Assembly: GCA_016927315.1 (NCBI GenBank)
Contig: JAFGMV010000053.1
Coordinates: 29,771 to 93,770 of the forward strand
Direction of reading: 5' to 3'
Length of the DNA stretch: 64,000 bases
Source of the DNA: Anaerolineales bacterium
Lineage (GTDB): Bacteria; Chloroflexota; Anaerolineae; Anaerolineales; Villigracilaceae
Shown here: positions 26,199-35,303 of the stretch, piece after piece
Position numbering within the stretch: position 1 is the stretch's first letter
Layout: each line of letters opens with the position of its first letter
Position numbers and translations under genes: made by a program
The notes under the pieces: generated by a model
Told to the model about the DNA's origin: nothing
The model's database searches: none
What the model saw: only the letters and a program-made list of their open reading frames with translations

Positions 26199-26227
26199 TT
26201 GACAGCCAGGCCGTCACATCCTATAAT
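26199..26227 (+). promoter_or_regulatory. Consensus promoter of the MFS gene
   Basis: TTGACA (26199-26204), a 17-bp spacer and TATAAT (26222-26227). Predicted start near 26234 gives a ~20-nt leader for the ATG at 26255 and excludes starts further upstream. Confidence 0.85.
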
Positions 26228-26254
26228 CACGTTTTCATGACAAATGAGGTCTCA

Positions 26255-27457
26255 ATGAACAAAAACATTGGCATCCTGTTCTTTACGCTGGTCGTGGTGA
26301 TGATCGGTTTTGGGATCGTCATCCCGATCCTGCCCTTTTATGTCGAAAGCCTGGGTGGGGGCGGGTTTGAAATGGGTCTGCTGATGTCCCTCTTTGCCCT
26401 GATGCAGTTCTTTTTTTCCCCGTTATGGGGCAGTCTTTCTGACCGTATCGGCCGAAAACCGGTGTTGATGATCGGGATCATTGGTAATGCCGCGGCCATG
26501 TTCTTTATGGGTATCTCCGGTAACCTGCCCACCCTGCTCTCTTCCCGGGCCTTGGCGGGTATTCTTTCTTCGGCAACCATCCCGACTGCAATGGCCTTCA
26601 TCAGCGACAGTACCAACGAAGAAGAGCGCGGCGGCGGGATGGGGATCATCGGTGCGGCCATGGGGATTGGCATGGTGCTGGGCCCCGGAGTAGGCGGGAT
26701 ACTGTCAGATATTTCACTATCAATGCCGTTTTTCCTGGCTGCGGGCTTGTCGCTACTGGCTGCCATCCTGATCTGGCTGCTTTTGCCAGAATCGCTGAAA
26801 ACCGCACGGGCAGCCTCTTCCGGTGTACCCGGCCTGATGAAATTGTTCAATTCCATGCGCTCTGCCCTGGCAGGGCCGTTGGGCTTCCTGATGATCCTGG
26901 CGTTCCTGCTTTCTTTTGCGATGACGAATTTCGAAAGTGTCTTCGGCCTTTATGGCGAGCGGCGCTTCGACTATGATGCCAAAACCATCGGATTGATCCT
27001 AACCGTCATCGGTCTCATATCGGCCGTGGTCCAGGGGGCGCTGACCGGCCCGGCCACCAGGCGGTTTGGGGAAGCCGTAGTGATCAAAGTTTCACTGATC
27101 GGCAGCGCCATTGGGTTCATCCTGATGCTTCAGGCATTTAACCTCACAACCGTGATGATCACCTGCTCGGTCTTCATTTTCAGCAATGCCATGCTGCGCC
27201 CGGGTATCGCCTCGTTGATCTCAAAACGTGCCGTAGAAGGTCAGGGAAGCGCCCTGGGATTGAACAATGCCTTTATGAGTTTGGGAAGGTTCATCGGACC
27301 ACTCCTGGCGGGTTTCCTGTTGGACCGAAATCTGAACCTTCCTTATCTGACAGGCGCATCGATCATGCTGACCGGCTTCATCGCCAGCCTGCTTTTCATC
27401 AGGAAGGGTACACAAGAAGCGGCCGCGCAAACAAAAACCGTCCCAACCCAAACATAA
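26255..27457 (+). CDS. MFS exporter (TetA/multidrug-resistance type)
   Basis: 400 aa, 12 predicted helices. Motif A GSLSDRIGRKPVL in the loop between helices 2 and 3, and motif C-like GIGMVLGPGVGGIL in helix 5, the antiporter signature of drug/H+ exporters. Start set at ATG 26255 (TGAGG at 26243-26248, and the promoter position). Substrate unknown. Stands alone. Confidence 0.9.
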   Translation: MNKNIGILFFTLVVVMIGFGIVIPILPFYVESLGGGGFEMGLLMSLFALMQFFFSPLWGSLSDRIGRKPVLMIGIIGNAAAMFFMGISGNLPTLLSSRALAGILSSATIPTAMAFISDSTNEEERGGGMGIIGAAMGIGMVLGPGVGGILSDISLSMPFFLAAGLSLLAAILIWLLLPESLKTARAASSGVPGLMKLFNSMRSALAGPLGFLMILAFLLSFAMTNFESVFGLYGERRFDYDAKTIGLILTVIGLISAVVQGALTGPATRRFGEAVVIKVSLIGSAIGFILMLQAFNLTTVMITCSVFIFSNAMLRPGIASLISKRAVEGQGSALGLNNAFMSLGRFIGPLLAGFLLDRNLNLPYLTGASIMLTGFIASLLFIRKGTQEAAAQTKTVPTQT

Positions 27458-27611
27458 CCTGAAACCAGCGCAGATACAAATCCCCCGCCATATAGCCGCA
27501 AAAGCAGTGACTTCCGGTTTGGCGGGGCGCCCTACAAGTATCCAGACTGTATGAACTTCGTATGGCGACGATGCTCCCTCCCTTGGCAGCCATGCTGGCG
27601 GCAGGGAGGGT

Positions 27612-27981
27612 AGAACGGTGGTTTACGACAAAGACGACTTTGCCGCAAGCTTCACCCCCGGCTACCTGGAGAAGACCAATAAGGCCGACGTTTTATTTGC
27701 CGATGGTTTTGAAAGCGGCGATACCACAAAGCGGCTGGGTGTGGCTTCGGGGCAGCCCGGTTGTTTCGCAGCTGACTGATTTTGGCAGCCTCTTCGGCCT
27801 GGAACTGCACCTGGGGACAGTCTCCCATCTCAAAGAATTCATCGAATTCAATACATAGCCATCCTGAGAAAGATCTGGACTGGTAAATTCAACCCGATTG
27901 AACGAAAACAACCCGCGGGTGGAAACCTGGATCTTCCAGTATGGCGACGGCGATGGGAACCGTCTAGGCCGGGTATTTCAT
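27612..27981 (+). pseudogene. Remnants of a secreted-protein gene
   Basis: A frame ending at 27779 reads VYDKDDFAASFTPGYLE and FADGFESGD, a segment common just ahead of jelly-roll domains in exported proteins. A later shifted frame (27880-27978) reads RVETWIFQYGDGDGNRLG. No start codon with an RBS and several stops. I take the stretch as decayed coding sequence. Confidence 0.4.
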
Positions 27982-28002
27982 TAAATGTGAATAATCAGGA
28001 TA

Positions 28003-28413
28003 ATGACGCCGACACCAACATTTTACACGGGCGCTTCTGAAATACAGGCGGATGGGACCATACACAAATTTTCCGCTTTTACAGACCCGGGATGTGCAGG
28101 GGGTTGTCTGGGACCTTTCGCATCGCTTGGCCAGCCATCTTTCACTTCGCTCGGGACAGGCCTGGGCTGGACCGTGTCGGTGACCGACGACAGCGGTGCA
28201 TTGCTGAGCGACCCGCGCTGCCTGCCTATTGGCGCTCTGCGGTCGGATGTGGATACCAATACCCAGACCGATTTTGGTTATACTGGCCAGCGTGAGCTTG
28301 ACAGCGGTATGGGCGGCCTGATAGACAATCGCGCAGCATCCCCGAAGTGGAACGGAGGGGACAACGCCCGCTTCTACCGTCTTATATTTACCGGTTCTCC
28401 CAGCCTGAAATAA
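28003..28413 (+). pseudogene. RHS/YD-repeat core-domain fragment
   Basis: The frame reads VTDDSGALLSDPRCLPIGAL, then TDFGYTGQRELDSGMGGLID, matching the RHS-associated core motif (YDPYG...DFGYTGQR-D...GLMDY-ARYY). A displaced NARFYRLIF just before the stop looks like the following ARFYs-LGRF motif after a frameshift. Upstream YD repeats and the downstream toxin tip are missing, so this is a relic. Confidence 0.65.
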
Positions 28414-29040
28414 TTATACCCATTGCCACACAGGGGATGCAGGCATTCCATCGCTACTCATATACTCGAAATAGCCCATCAACCGAATCGATCCGAGTGG
28501 TCATTGTAGTGAACCCATAACACCTGACATCAGGCTACGATGTAGTAGACTCCAGCCAGAGAGTCCGTAATGGCCAGTCGAAAGATGATCATAGCCGAGC
28601 TCAATCTACAGGTCTTCTTCAGCACAACAGGAATGAAGTCAAATAGGAAACCTGTCTGCTAATGCTTCAGACAAACGATATCATTGGGACATTTCCCAAT
28701 GCAGGCGCTCAACCTTACTTTATCGGAAAATCGTCCTTATTCAGGAGGCAAAAGTCGCCCATCCAGGGTGCATAAGTGGGCGACCTGCGCTGCCTGGATG
28801 GGCGATGTATGGCGCCTGGGTGTGCGATATATTCCAAGTAGATCGCCGACATAGGGAGCGTTTCCTGCGCTACAATTTCGCTGCCGGGGCGGTCTATGGT
28901 GAGGCTGTATCCAGGCGCCCCCTAGGGTCCCCGTCAGGGGCAGCGCGGTGAGGGGGTACCCACAAACCGGTATTCCATCACAAAGTTATTGTGACTGCCT
29001 CCGGTGCGGGCCAACTGCCGGAGCCTGCGGCCGCATACCA
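28414..29040. other. Non-coding, possibly decayed region
   Basis: 627 bp with no supported reading frame on either strand. Contains an inverted repeat (28755-28805) and a GC-rich block (28880-28990). No transposase or RNA gene recognised. Confidence 0.45.
28755..28805. repeat. 13-bp inverted repeat with internal partial copy
   Basis: TCGCCCATCCAGG (28755-28767) and CCTGGATGGGCGA (28793-28805) are exact inverted copies. A partial GTGGGCGAC lies between them at about 28776-28784. Confidence 0.65.
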
Positions 29041-29044
29041 TACT

Positions 29045-29079
29045 AAAAAACAGTCCGCTGCCGGTTGGCGGCGGACTGT
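29045..29079 (-). terminator. Terminator of pfk
   Basis: On the minus strand ACAGTCCGC and GCGGACTGT pair around a GC-rich loop, followed by a run of Ts (29050-29045), 25 bp past the pfk stop. Confidence 0.88.
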
Positions 29080-29103
29080 CTCGTTATTCGGGTTGTCCTG
29101 CGG

Positions 29104-30300
29104 CTACCCTTCGCCGGTCATAATGAAGACTGGCTTCATTTCGAATGAGGAGTAGCGAGGGCGGTAACGTTCAATGTTATAGAATTGGTTTACATCGACC
29201 AGTTTCTTGGTACTGGTAACGACATCGACCGGGGCATTATCATAACGGCCGTTCTTAACCACAACCAGGCGGCCATGGATGTTCTTCAGGATCAGGTCAA
29301 GCGCCAGGTTACCGAAGGCCATCGGAACGATCGAGTCCATGGCGTCTGGGTCGCCGCCGCGAACCATATAACCCAGATTCTGGTTAACAACATCGATCGG
29401 TGTCCCGTTATTGAATTTAGCAGAATGACGTTTCAACTCCGAACCGACCAGTTCTCCAATACCGCCCAATTTGGCATGGCCGTAGGCATCTGTGGCCCCG
29501 TCTTTGAAGACCATTTCCCCGCCTTCAAACATTGCACCTTCCGAAACCAGCACGATCGCATATTGGCTGGGATTATGGTTGCGGTCTTCCGTCAATAACT
29601 CGGCAAGGTGTTCAATATTGAACTTGAATTCCGGAATCACACAGCGATGGGCAGCACCGGCCATAGTAGGAAGCAGAGCAGTAAACCCGGCGTAACGCCC
29701 AAAAACCTCCAGGACCAGGAAACGTTCATGAGAACCGGCAATGGTTCGCAGGTTATTGGTCAGGGCAATGGTACGCGTGACACAGGTGCTGAACCCGATG
29801 CAGTAATCAGTGCCGGGGACATCATTGTCCATTGTCTTGGGGATGGCGACAACTTTCATGCCTTCCTGGAACATGCGGACACCGTAGCTCAACGTATCAT
29901 CACCGCCGATCGGGATCAGGTAATTGATACCAAGGAACTCAAGGTTCTTGAGGACTTCCGGCGTCAGGTCATTTATTTCATCAGTGAACTTGTCCTTCAA
30001 ATGAGCCGGGACGGCCGCCTTTTTAACCTTGCTGGGATTGGTGCGTGACGAGTGCAGGAAAGTCCCACCGGTTCGACCCGCGCGATTGACCACATTGTCG
30101 GTCAATTCAATATAGTTATTGCTATTGTCAGCTTTTTTATCGCGAACAATATCAACCAGGCCGCCCCAACCACGCTTGATACCATATACATCGTATCCTT
30201 CCCGTCGAGCCCGAATGGTTACTGCGCGAATAGCCGGATTCAAACCCGGAACATCGCCCCCCCCCGTTAAAATAGCGATTGTGCCTTTCTTCTGTGCCAT
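29104..30300 (-). CDS. pfkA: 6-phosphofructokinase, pyrophosphate-dependent type by signature
   Basis: 398 aa. Phosphorylates fructose 6-phosphate in glycolysis. N-terminal LTGGGDVPGLN; phosphoryl-donor motif GGDDT (residues 132-136) where ATP enzymes have GGDGS; and PKTMDND (154-160) where ATP enzymes have PGTIDND. Asp and Lys at these two positions are the established marks of pyrophosphate use. Substrate residues such as the GFSTCVTR and GRYAG segments are intact. Monocistronic. Biochemical donor remains inferred. Confidence 0.92.
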   Translation of the reverse strand: MAQKKGTIAILTGGGDVPGLNPAIRAVTIRARREGYDVYGIKRGWGGLVDIVRDKKADNSNNYIELTDNVVNRAGRTGGTFLHSSRTNPSKVKKAAVPAHLKDKFTDEINDLTPEVLKNLEFLGINYLIPIGGDDTLSYGVRMFQEGMKVVAIPKTMDNDVPGTDYCIGFSTCVTRTIALTNNLRTIAGSHERFLVLEVFGRYAGFTALLPTMAGAAHRCVIPEFKFNIEHLAELLTEDRNHNPSQYAIVLVSEGAMFEGGEMVFKDGATDAYGHAKLGGIGELVGSELKRHSAKFNNGTPIDVVNQNLGYMVRGGDPDAMDSIVPMAFGNLALDLILKNIHGRLVVVKNGRYDNAPVDVVTSTKKLVDVNQFYNIERYRPRYSSFEMKPVFIMTGEG

Positions 30301-30675
30301 AGGAATCTCCTTCTTACATCTTCGATGGGATTTTTATGAATTCGAACAAAACAAGTTCAAAAAGAGCAAAATTTAGAATATCGATTTGACCAACTCGGAA
30401 TTGGATCGCCTGGTGTATTCATACATCCAGATCTATCCAGAATAACTACAGACCGAGCGTAATTATACCAAACTTGATCCGTGAGAAATATCAATAATCC
30501 AAAAAAAATCCAAGGGCAGCCGGAGCCGGCAGAAAGCAAGCGCAGACCGGAGCATGAACCCGCTCACGTACCAAGATCGTTCCGAATGAACGGGATTCCA
30601 TCCCGCGGGAACCATTTCACTGTATCCGGCGTCTAGTTCTTAAATACGCCAAACTTCAAAAAAGGAGAAAGAGAA
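30301..30675. other. Divergent intergenic region
   Basis: 375 bp between pfk and the DUF4349 gene. A small hairpin CGGGAT-TCC-ATCCCG lies at 30591-30605. No supported gene. Confidence 0.4.
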
Positions 30676-31653
30676 ATGAACCCCAAGAAATATCTTATTC
30701 TATGGATGACCGTTGCGGCAGTGCTCCTGGCAGGCTGCGGGCCGGCTGCCACCGAGGCGCCGCAAGCCGCCAAGGCCTGGGAAGTCGAAGCGCCAGCAGC
30801 CGAATCACCTGCAGAGGATTCCTATACCAACAGCAGTGAAGGGTCTCCTGCTTCCGGAGAAACAACCCTGCCTTCCCTCTCCGGACCGGACTACGCCCCA
30901 TCGGATATCAAATACACCGAGCGCATGATCATCAAGAACGCCGAATTAAACCTGCTGGTCGAAGACACAGATATCGCCATCGACCGGGCTACCCAGGTTG
31001 TGGCCGATACCGGCGGGTATATCATCAGTTCCCGCGTCTGGTACAAAGCCTGGGAAGGCAAGAATTACAAATACGCCAGCATCACCATCGGGGTCCCGGC
31101 TTCAGAATTTGAACGAGCTATGCGTCGTTTCCGAGAACTGGCTATCCAGGTCACTGACGAATCGGCCTCAGGCGAAGATGTCACAGACCAATTTGTCGAT
31201 CTCCAATCCCGCCTGGAAAACCTGGAAGCAACCCGTGACCGCATACGCGAATTCCTGAACCAGGCCACAACAGTCGAACAGGCCCTGAAGGTAAACGAAG
31301 AACTGGCGAAGGTCGAAGCCGAAATCGAACAGGTGCAGGGTCGTATGAACTTTCTCTCAGACCGTTCGGCCTACTCGACCATCACGGTTTTGATCGAACC
31401 CGAACTGCCCGATCCTGTTATCCCTGCGACCCCGACACCTACGCCCACGCCGCTGCCCCCACCTTGGGAGCCGGAGAAGACCCTCAAGCAGGCGTCAAAA
31501 ACCGTTACCTCTGCGTATCAGGGGATCTTTGAAATGGCAATCTGGTTCTTCATTGTGGTCCTGCCGATCACAGCCCCACCGATACTGGTCATTTGGCTGG
31601 TGATCCACCTCTTCACCCGCAAACGCCCCAAGAAACCGGTCATTGAAAATTAG
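30676..31653 (+). CDS. DUF4349-domain lipoprotein
   Basis: 325 aa. Lipoprotein signal with lipobox LLAGC (Cys about 21), then a low-complexity acidic linker. The DUF4349 domain (about residues 75-260) includes MIIKNAELNLLVED and a coiled-coil pair (LENLEATRDRIREFL, VNEELAKVEAEIEQVQG). A Thr-Pro linker and a C-terminal membrane helix (about 285-310) with a basic tail follow. Likely envelope-located with a role unknown. AAAGGAGA RBS. Confidence 0.85.
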   Translation: MNPKKYLILWMTVAAVLLAGCGPAATEAPQAAKAWEVEAPAAESPAEDSYTNSSEGSPASGETTLPSLSGPDYAPSDIKYTERMIIKNAELNLLVEDTDIAIDRATQVVADTGGYIISSRVWYKAWEGKNYKYASITIGVPASEFERAMRRFRELAIQVTDESASGEDVTDQFVDLQSRLENLEATRDRIREFLNQATTVEQALKVNEELAKVEAEIEQVQGRMNFLSDRSAYSTITVLIEPELPDPVIPATPTPTPTPLPPPWEPEKTLKQASKTVTSAYQGIFEMAIWFFIVVLPITAPPILVIWLVIHLFTRKRPKKPVIEN

Positions 31654-31674
31654 GCTTCACGTCTTGTACTACAA

Positions 31675-31716
31675 ATGCAGGCTCCCGACCGTTTGTACGG
31701 TCGGGAGCCTGCATTT
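31675..31716 (+). terminator. Long hairpin terminator after the DUF4349 gene
   Basis: A perfect 18-bp stem (31675-31692 with 31697-31714), loop TTGT, short T-tract. Confidence 0.75.
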
Positions 31717-32067
31717 CCGGGTATCTATTCGCGAGGTCACAAAGCCTGTCGGAAAACATTCGGAACGTTCATCGCCTCACATTCGTTGAGAAATCACCTG
31801 TACAGCTTGTTACATCCAGCCGCCGGACAGTTCTAGCTGGTGGGGTCAAAAACGCCTTCCTGCCTTCTCCGCCGGGGACTCGAGTCCGCTTAAGCGGATT
31901 GCTTTTTGCCGCCTTTCGACGGCTTTTCCTGGGCGCCCGGGGATTAATCTGCGGGTGAGTGCGCTTGCAAACCATTTTTGCAAAGCGTCAGGTCACTGGT
32001 ACTATGCCTGAGTGTACAAAACTAAAAAGGGTATAATGTATAAAATCTTGATAAGGTGAGAGATGTG
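31717..32067. other. Intergenic region with a promoter -10
   Basis: No gene supported. A palindromic TCCGCTTAAGCGGA followed by TTGCTTTTT (31885-31907) could be a weak terminator. A perfect TATAAT at 32032-32037 lies about 30 bp before the FHA regulator; its -35 is not clear. Confidence 0.45.
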
Positions 32068-32682
32068 ATGACCCTTGAATTCCCAGGCCCCTTCCTGAAA
32101 GATCCGAACGATCAAGAACACAGATTGAAGACCGCCTGCGCTACAATTGGCAGAGCTGTAGAATGTGACATCGTGATCGGCAGTAAGAGCACTTCCCGCG
32201 AACATGCTCGGATAAGACTTGATGGGCATCGCTGGTTCCTGGAAGACCTGGGTTCGACCAATGGAACGCTGCTGAATGAAGAACGGGTGGTCACCCCCAT
32301 GGAACTGCGGGATGGAGATACGATCTCTGTCGGGGATGTCATCTTCACCTTCCACGATCCTGATACAACCACCCGAGAAAGCGCTATCCCTGATCTGGAA
32401 GTTGATACCACCGCCGGAGTTGTGCGTGTTAACCGCCGTGCTGTTTCACTCTCGCCAAAAGAATACCTGCTGGCAGCCTATCTTTACGATCATCGCGGTG
32501 AGGTATGCTCAAAAGATGAGATCGGACGAGCTGTCTGGCCAGAGTACGAATCCGGAGGCATCTTTGACTACCAGATAGAAAACCTTGTAAGACGCCTCCG
32601 CACCCGCATCGAACTTGACCCCGCCGACCCCCAACTCCTGGTCACTGTGCGAGGCCTGGGTTACAAATTACTGGTCGCTTAG
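32068..32682 (+). CDS. FHA-domain winged-helix transcriptional regulator
   Basis: 204 aa. An N-terminal FHA domain (about 20-90: IGRAVECDIVIG, TSREHARI, LGSTNGTLLN) binds phosphothreonine. A C-terminal OmpR/PhoB-type winged helix (about 110-204: SLSPKEYLLAAYL, YQIENLVRRLRTRIE, VRGLGYKL) binds DNA. The FHA sits where a receiver domain would be, so threonine phosphorylation probably replaces aspartyl phosphorylation. The kinase gene 148 bp downstream is the natural partner. Start ATG 32068; a GTG at 32056 is an alternative. Confidence 0.88.
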   Translation: MTLEFPGPFLKDPNDQEHRLKTACATIGRAVECDIVIGSKSTSREHARIRLDGHRWFLEDLGSTNGTLLNEERVVTPMELRDGDTISVGDVIFTFHDPDTTTRESAIPDLEVDTTAGVVRVNRRAVSLSPKEYLLAAYLYDHRGEVCSKDEIGRAVWPEYESGGIFDYQIENLVRRLRTRIELDPADPQLLVTVRGLGYKLLVA

Positions 32683-32830
32683 CAGCGAGATGGCGGTTTG
32701 CCCTCTCGTTGTACGTATCCTTACGATGAAAGTATGCTTTCCTGATGGATGAATAATATCCATACGATAGCTGGCTGATAGGTTGAATTTGGCCGTTCAG
32801 GGTAATATCTTGTTAATGGAGAACCCTGCA

Positions 32831-34414
32831 ATGGTCGCAACAAACATAGAGAACAAACATAAAATGTCACCACCATCCCTTGAAGGGCAAACCCTTGGTA
32901 AGTACCGCGTCATGAATCCCCTGGGACGCGGTGGTATGGCCCGGGTTCACAAGGCTTACCACCCCCAGCTGGACCGTTATGTGGCCATTAAAGTGCTTCG
33001 TTCTGACCTTGTAGATGATGAAGAGTTCCTGGCGCGTTTCCGCCGGGAAGCCCGCTCCGTCGCGGCGCTGCGCCACGAAAACATTGTCCAGGTTTATGAC
33101 TTTGATGTCCACGATGATTATTATTACATGGTCATGGAGCTTCTTGAAGGAGATACGCTAAAAACCTACCTGAATGCCTGCCGTGTCCAGGGCGAACGGC
33201 TGCCCCAGGGAGAAATGGTTCGTATCCTGGTAGATATCCTCTCCGGACTGGAATATGCCCACAGCGAGGGTGTCATTCACCGCGATATAAAACCTGCCAA
33301 CATTATGCTGACCAAACATGGTCAGGCGGTGCTGACCGATTTCGGCATTGCCCAGATCATTGGTGGAACACAATATACAATTTCAGGCGCCCTTATGGGC
33401 ACTTTGAACTACATGGCTCCGGAACAAGGCCTGGATGGACATTGTGATGTTCGTAGTGATATCTATTCACTGGGTATTGCTTACTATGAGATGCTTACAG
33501 GCAGGGTGCCGTTTGATGCGGATACTCCGCTGGCAATCCTGATGAAACACCTCAATGACCCGCTGCCGCTGCCCCACAACCTTGACCCAAACATTCCCGA
33601 GTTATTTGAGCGTGTCGTCTTGAAAGCCCTGGCCAAGCGTCCAGAAGACCGTTATCAGAATGCCGGCGAAATGAGCGAAGCCCTTAAAAAAGCAGCCAGG
33701 GAATGCGGGATTAAAATCCCTAAAAATGTAAAACTGCCGCAGGTTACCGTTACACCGGACGCTCCAACCGGTCCAATCCCGGTCTTCTCTGGGTCAGCCC
33801 GCCAGGAAATCGAGAATGCAGACTTTGCCTCCGGGGAAACGGACGAAAGCCTGGGGAAAACGCTTGGCCTGAATGCCAGGAACGCAAACCAGCTTCTCAA
33901 TCATGTGATCAAGTCAGCTCAAACTGTTGTCCAACCACCATCGCCTTTGGACCGGGTAGAGCCGCAGAATGTCGGCCAGTTTACGCTTGCTTCGGTTGCA
34001 GGGTTAATATTTATCAACATGATCCTGCTCTGGGCTGGAGGGGCTTTCGATTGGCAAATCTGGAGTTCCGCCTGGCCGCTGGAGGTCATTGGTGTAGGCA
34101 TCCTGCTTACAGCCATCATGTCTTCCACTGCCAATCCCTGGATAATGATACCCTCAGGAATTGTCCTTGGAAACGGGCTGCTGTTATCCTATTACGCAGT
34201 CACTGGTTGGTGGACCCACTGGGCTATCCTGTGGCCGCTGGAACCCATCCTGATCGGCGGCGCCATTGTAGGCGCCATGCTGCTTTCCAAAAACAACGAA
34301 AAAGGGCGTTGGCTTACCCGCAGGTTCGGTTTGCTGATGATTGCAGCAGGCATCACATTGGGTACAGTCGTGTTTTTCATGAGTCTCATCAAAGCACTGC
34401 TTCTTCCCGCCTGA
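32831..34414 (+). CDS. Ser/Thr protein kinase with C-terminal membrane domain
   Basis: 527 aa. Complete Hanks kinase: glycine loop LGRGGMARV, VAIK (K54), HRDIKPAN (H150-D152), DFG (170-172), activation segment with Thr/Ser (TQYTISGALMGTLNYMAPE). No PASTA repeats. After a ~110-residue linker, four membrane helices (about 390-525) carry the motif WAILWPLEP. The motif recurs in the next gene. Start ATG 32831 follows GGAGAA; earlier in-frame starts lack an RBS. Cytoplasmic kinase anchored by its C-terminus. Confidence 0.93.
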   Translation: MVATNIENKHKMSPPSLEGQTLGKYRVMNPLGRGGMARVHKAYHPQLDRYVAIKVLRSDLVDDEEFLARFRREARSVAALRHENIVQVYDFDVHDDYYYMVMELLEGDTLKTYLNACRVQGERLPQGEMVRILVDILSGLEYAHSEGVIHRDIKPANIMLTKHGQAVLTDFGIAQIIGGTQYTISGALMGTLNYMAPEQGLDGHCDVRSDIYSLGIAYYEMLTGRVPFDADTPLAILMKHLNDPLPLPHNLDPNIPELFERVVLKALAKRPEDRYQNAGEMSEALKKAARECGIKIPKNVKLPQVTVTPDAPTGPIPVFSGSARQEIENADFASGETDESLGKTLGLNARNANQLLNHVIKSAQTVVQPPSPLDRVEPQNVGQFTLASVAGLIFINMILLWAGGAFDWQIWSSAWPLEVIGVGILLTAIMSSTANPWIMIPSGIVLGNGLLLSYYAVTGWWTHWAILWPLEPILIGGAIVGAMLLSKNNEKGRWLTRRFGLLMIAAGITLGTVVFFMSLIKALLLPA

Positions 34415-34520
34415 CAGACCCGCTTATACAGCAGAACACTGGCAAACAGGAATTTTAAGCTGCCGGAGTACAGGAACGCGACGCAGGTACCTAAATAATA
34501 GTAAGTTGGAGGCAATATCC

Positions 34521-35243
34521 ATGCACAAAAATACATCTCTCGCCTTTGGAATAACCCTGATCGCACTTGGGGTGCTGGCCTTGATAGGAAATGTGCTGCT
34601 CAAAATCTATGGCGGCTTTTTCATTACCGGTATGCGAGCCTGGCCGCTGATCGTCATTGGGATTGGCCTGCTGTTCTGTATCCCACCATTCCTATACAAC
34701 CGGCAGCGAGGCCTGGGTGGTCTTTTCATTCCGGGGATCCCGGTGCTGGTAACAGGTGTGATCCTGTTTATCACCAGCGTTACCGGTCAATGGGATCTAT
34801 GGGCGATCCTATGGCCTTTTGAGGTACTCGGAGTGGCGCTTGGCTTCATCCTGGCGGCTATCTTCATGCAGGTGATCTGGCTTTATATCCCTGCCTCGAT
34901 CATTGGGATGAACGGACTTGTCCTCATCTTCTGTGCTCTGACCGGTGCATGGGACGCCTGGGCCGTACTGTGGACAATAGAACCCCTGGCAATTGGCCTG
35001 CCATTACTTCTGATCGGACTAATCCGAGGGATCGATGGCATCAAACTGGCTGGGATCATACTATGCGGTTTTGCAGGCCTGGCCTTCGCCGGAATGTCGG
35101 CCGCCCTGGTAACCAATTGGTGGATCACACAATGGATTGGCCCACTGCTGGTCGTTTCACTGGGAGCATTGATCATTGCTTCATCAATGATCAAACGACC
35201 TGGAAAAGACAATAATACTCCGCCCTCGAAAGAACAAGGATAA
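34521..35243 (+). CDS. Polytopic membrane protein related to the kinase membrane domain
   Basis: 240 aa, about eight hydrophobic helices. WDLWAILWPFEVLG and WDAWAVLWTIEPLAIG repeat the W-x-x-WA-x-LW-x-x-E pattern of the preceding kinase C-terminus, so both carry copies of one membrane module. ATG at 34521 after GGAGG. About 106 bp after the kinase and ahead of a strong terminator. Function unknown; a membrane partner of the kinase is plausible. Confidence 0.75.
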   Translation: MHKNTSLAFGITLIALGVLALIGNVLLKIYGGFFITGMRAWPLIVIGIGLLFCIPPFLYNRQRGLGGLFIPGIPVLVTGVILFITSVTGQWDLWAILWPFEVLGVALGFILAAIFMQVIWLYIPASIIGMNGLVLIFCALTGAWDAWAVLWTIEPLAIGLPLLLIGLIRGIDGIKLAGIILCGFAGLAFAGMSAALVTNWWITQWIGPLLVVSLGALIIASSMIKRPGKDNNTPPSKEQG

Positions 35244-35249
35244 GACAGC

Positions 35250-35289
35250 AAAAGGGAAGACCCCGACGAAAATAGAGGTCTTCCCTTTT
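35250..35289. terminator. Bidirectional terminator
   Basis: AAAAGGGAAGACC / GGTCTTCCCTTTT, a perfect 13-bp stem with A and T tracts, between convergent genes ending at 35243 and 35304. Confidence 0.9.
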
Positions 35290-35303
35290 CTACAAACGAA
35301 CTG

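Noticed and set aside
28755..28805. CRISPR or IS end repeats
   Set aside because: A single inverted pair without regular spacing, no transposase and no target-site duplication visible.
31769..31975. 68-codon minus-strand frame in the gap before the FHA regulator
   Set aside because: No RBS, basic low-complexity product and overlap with hairpins in the gap.
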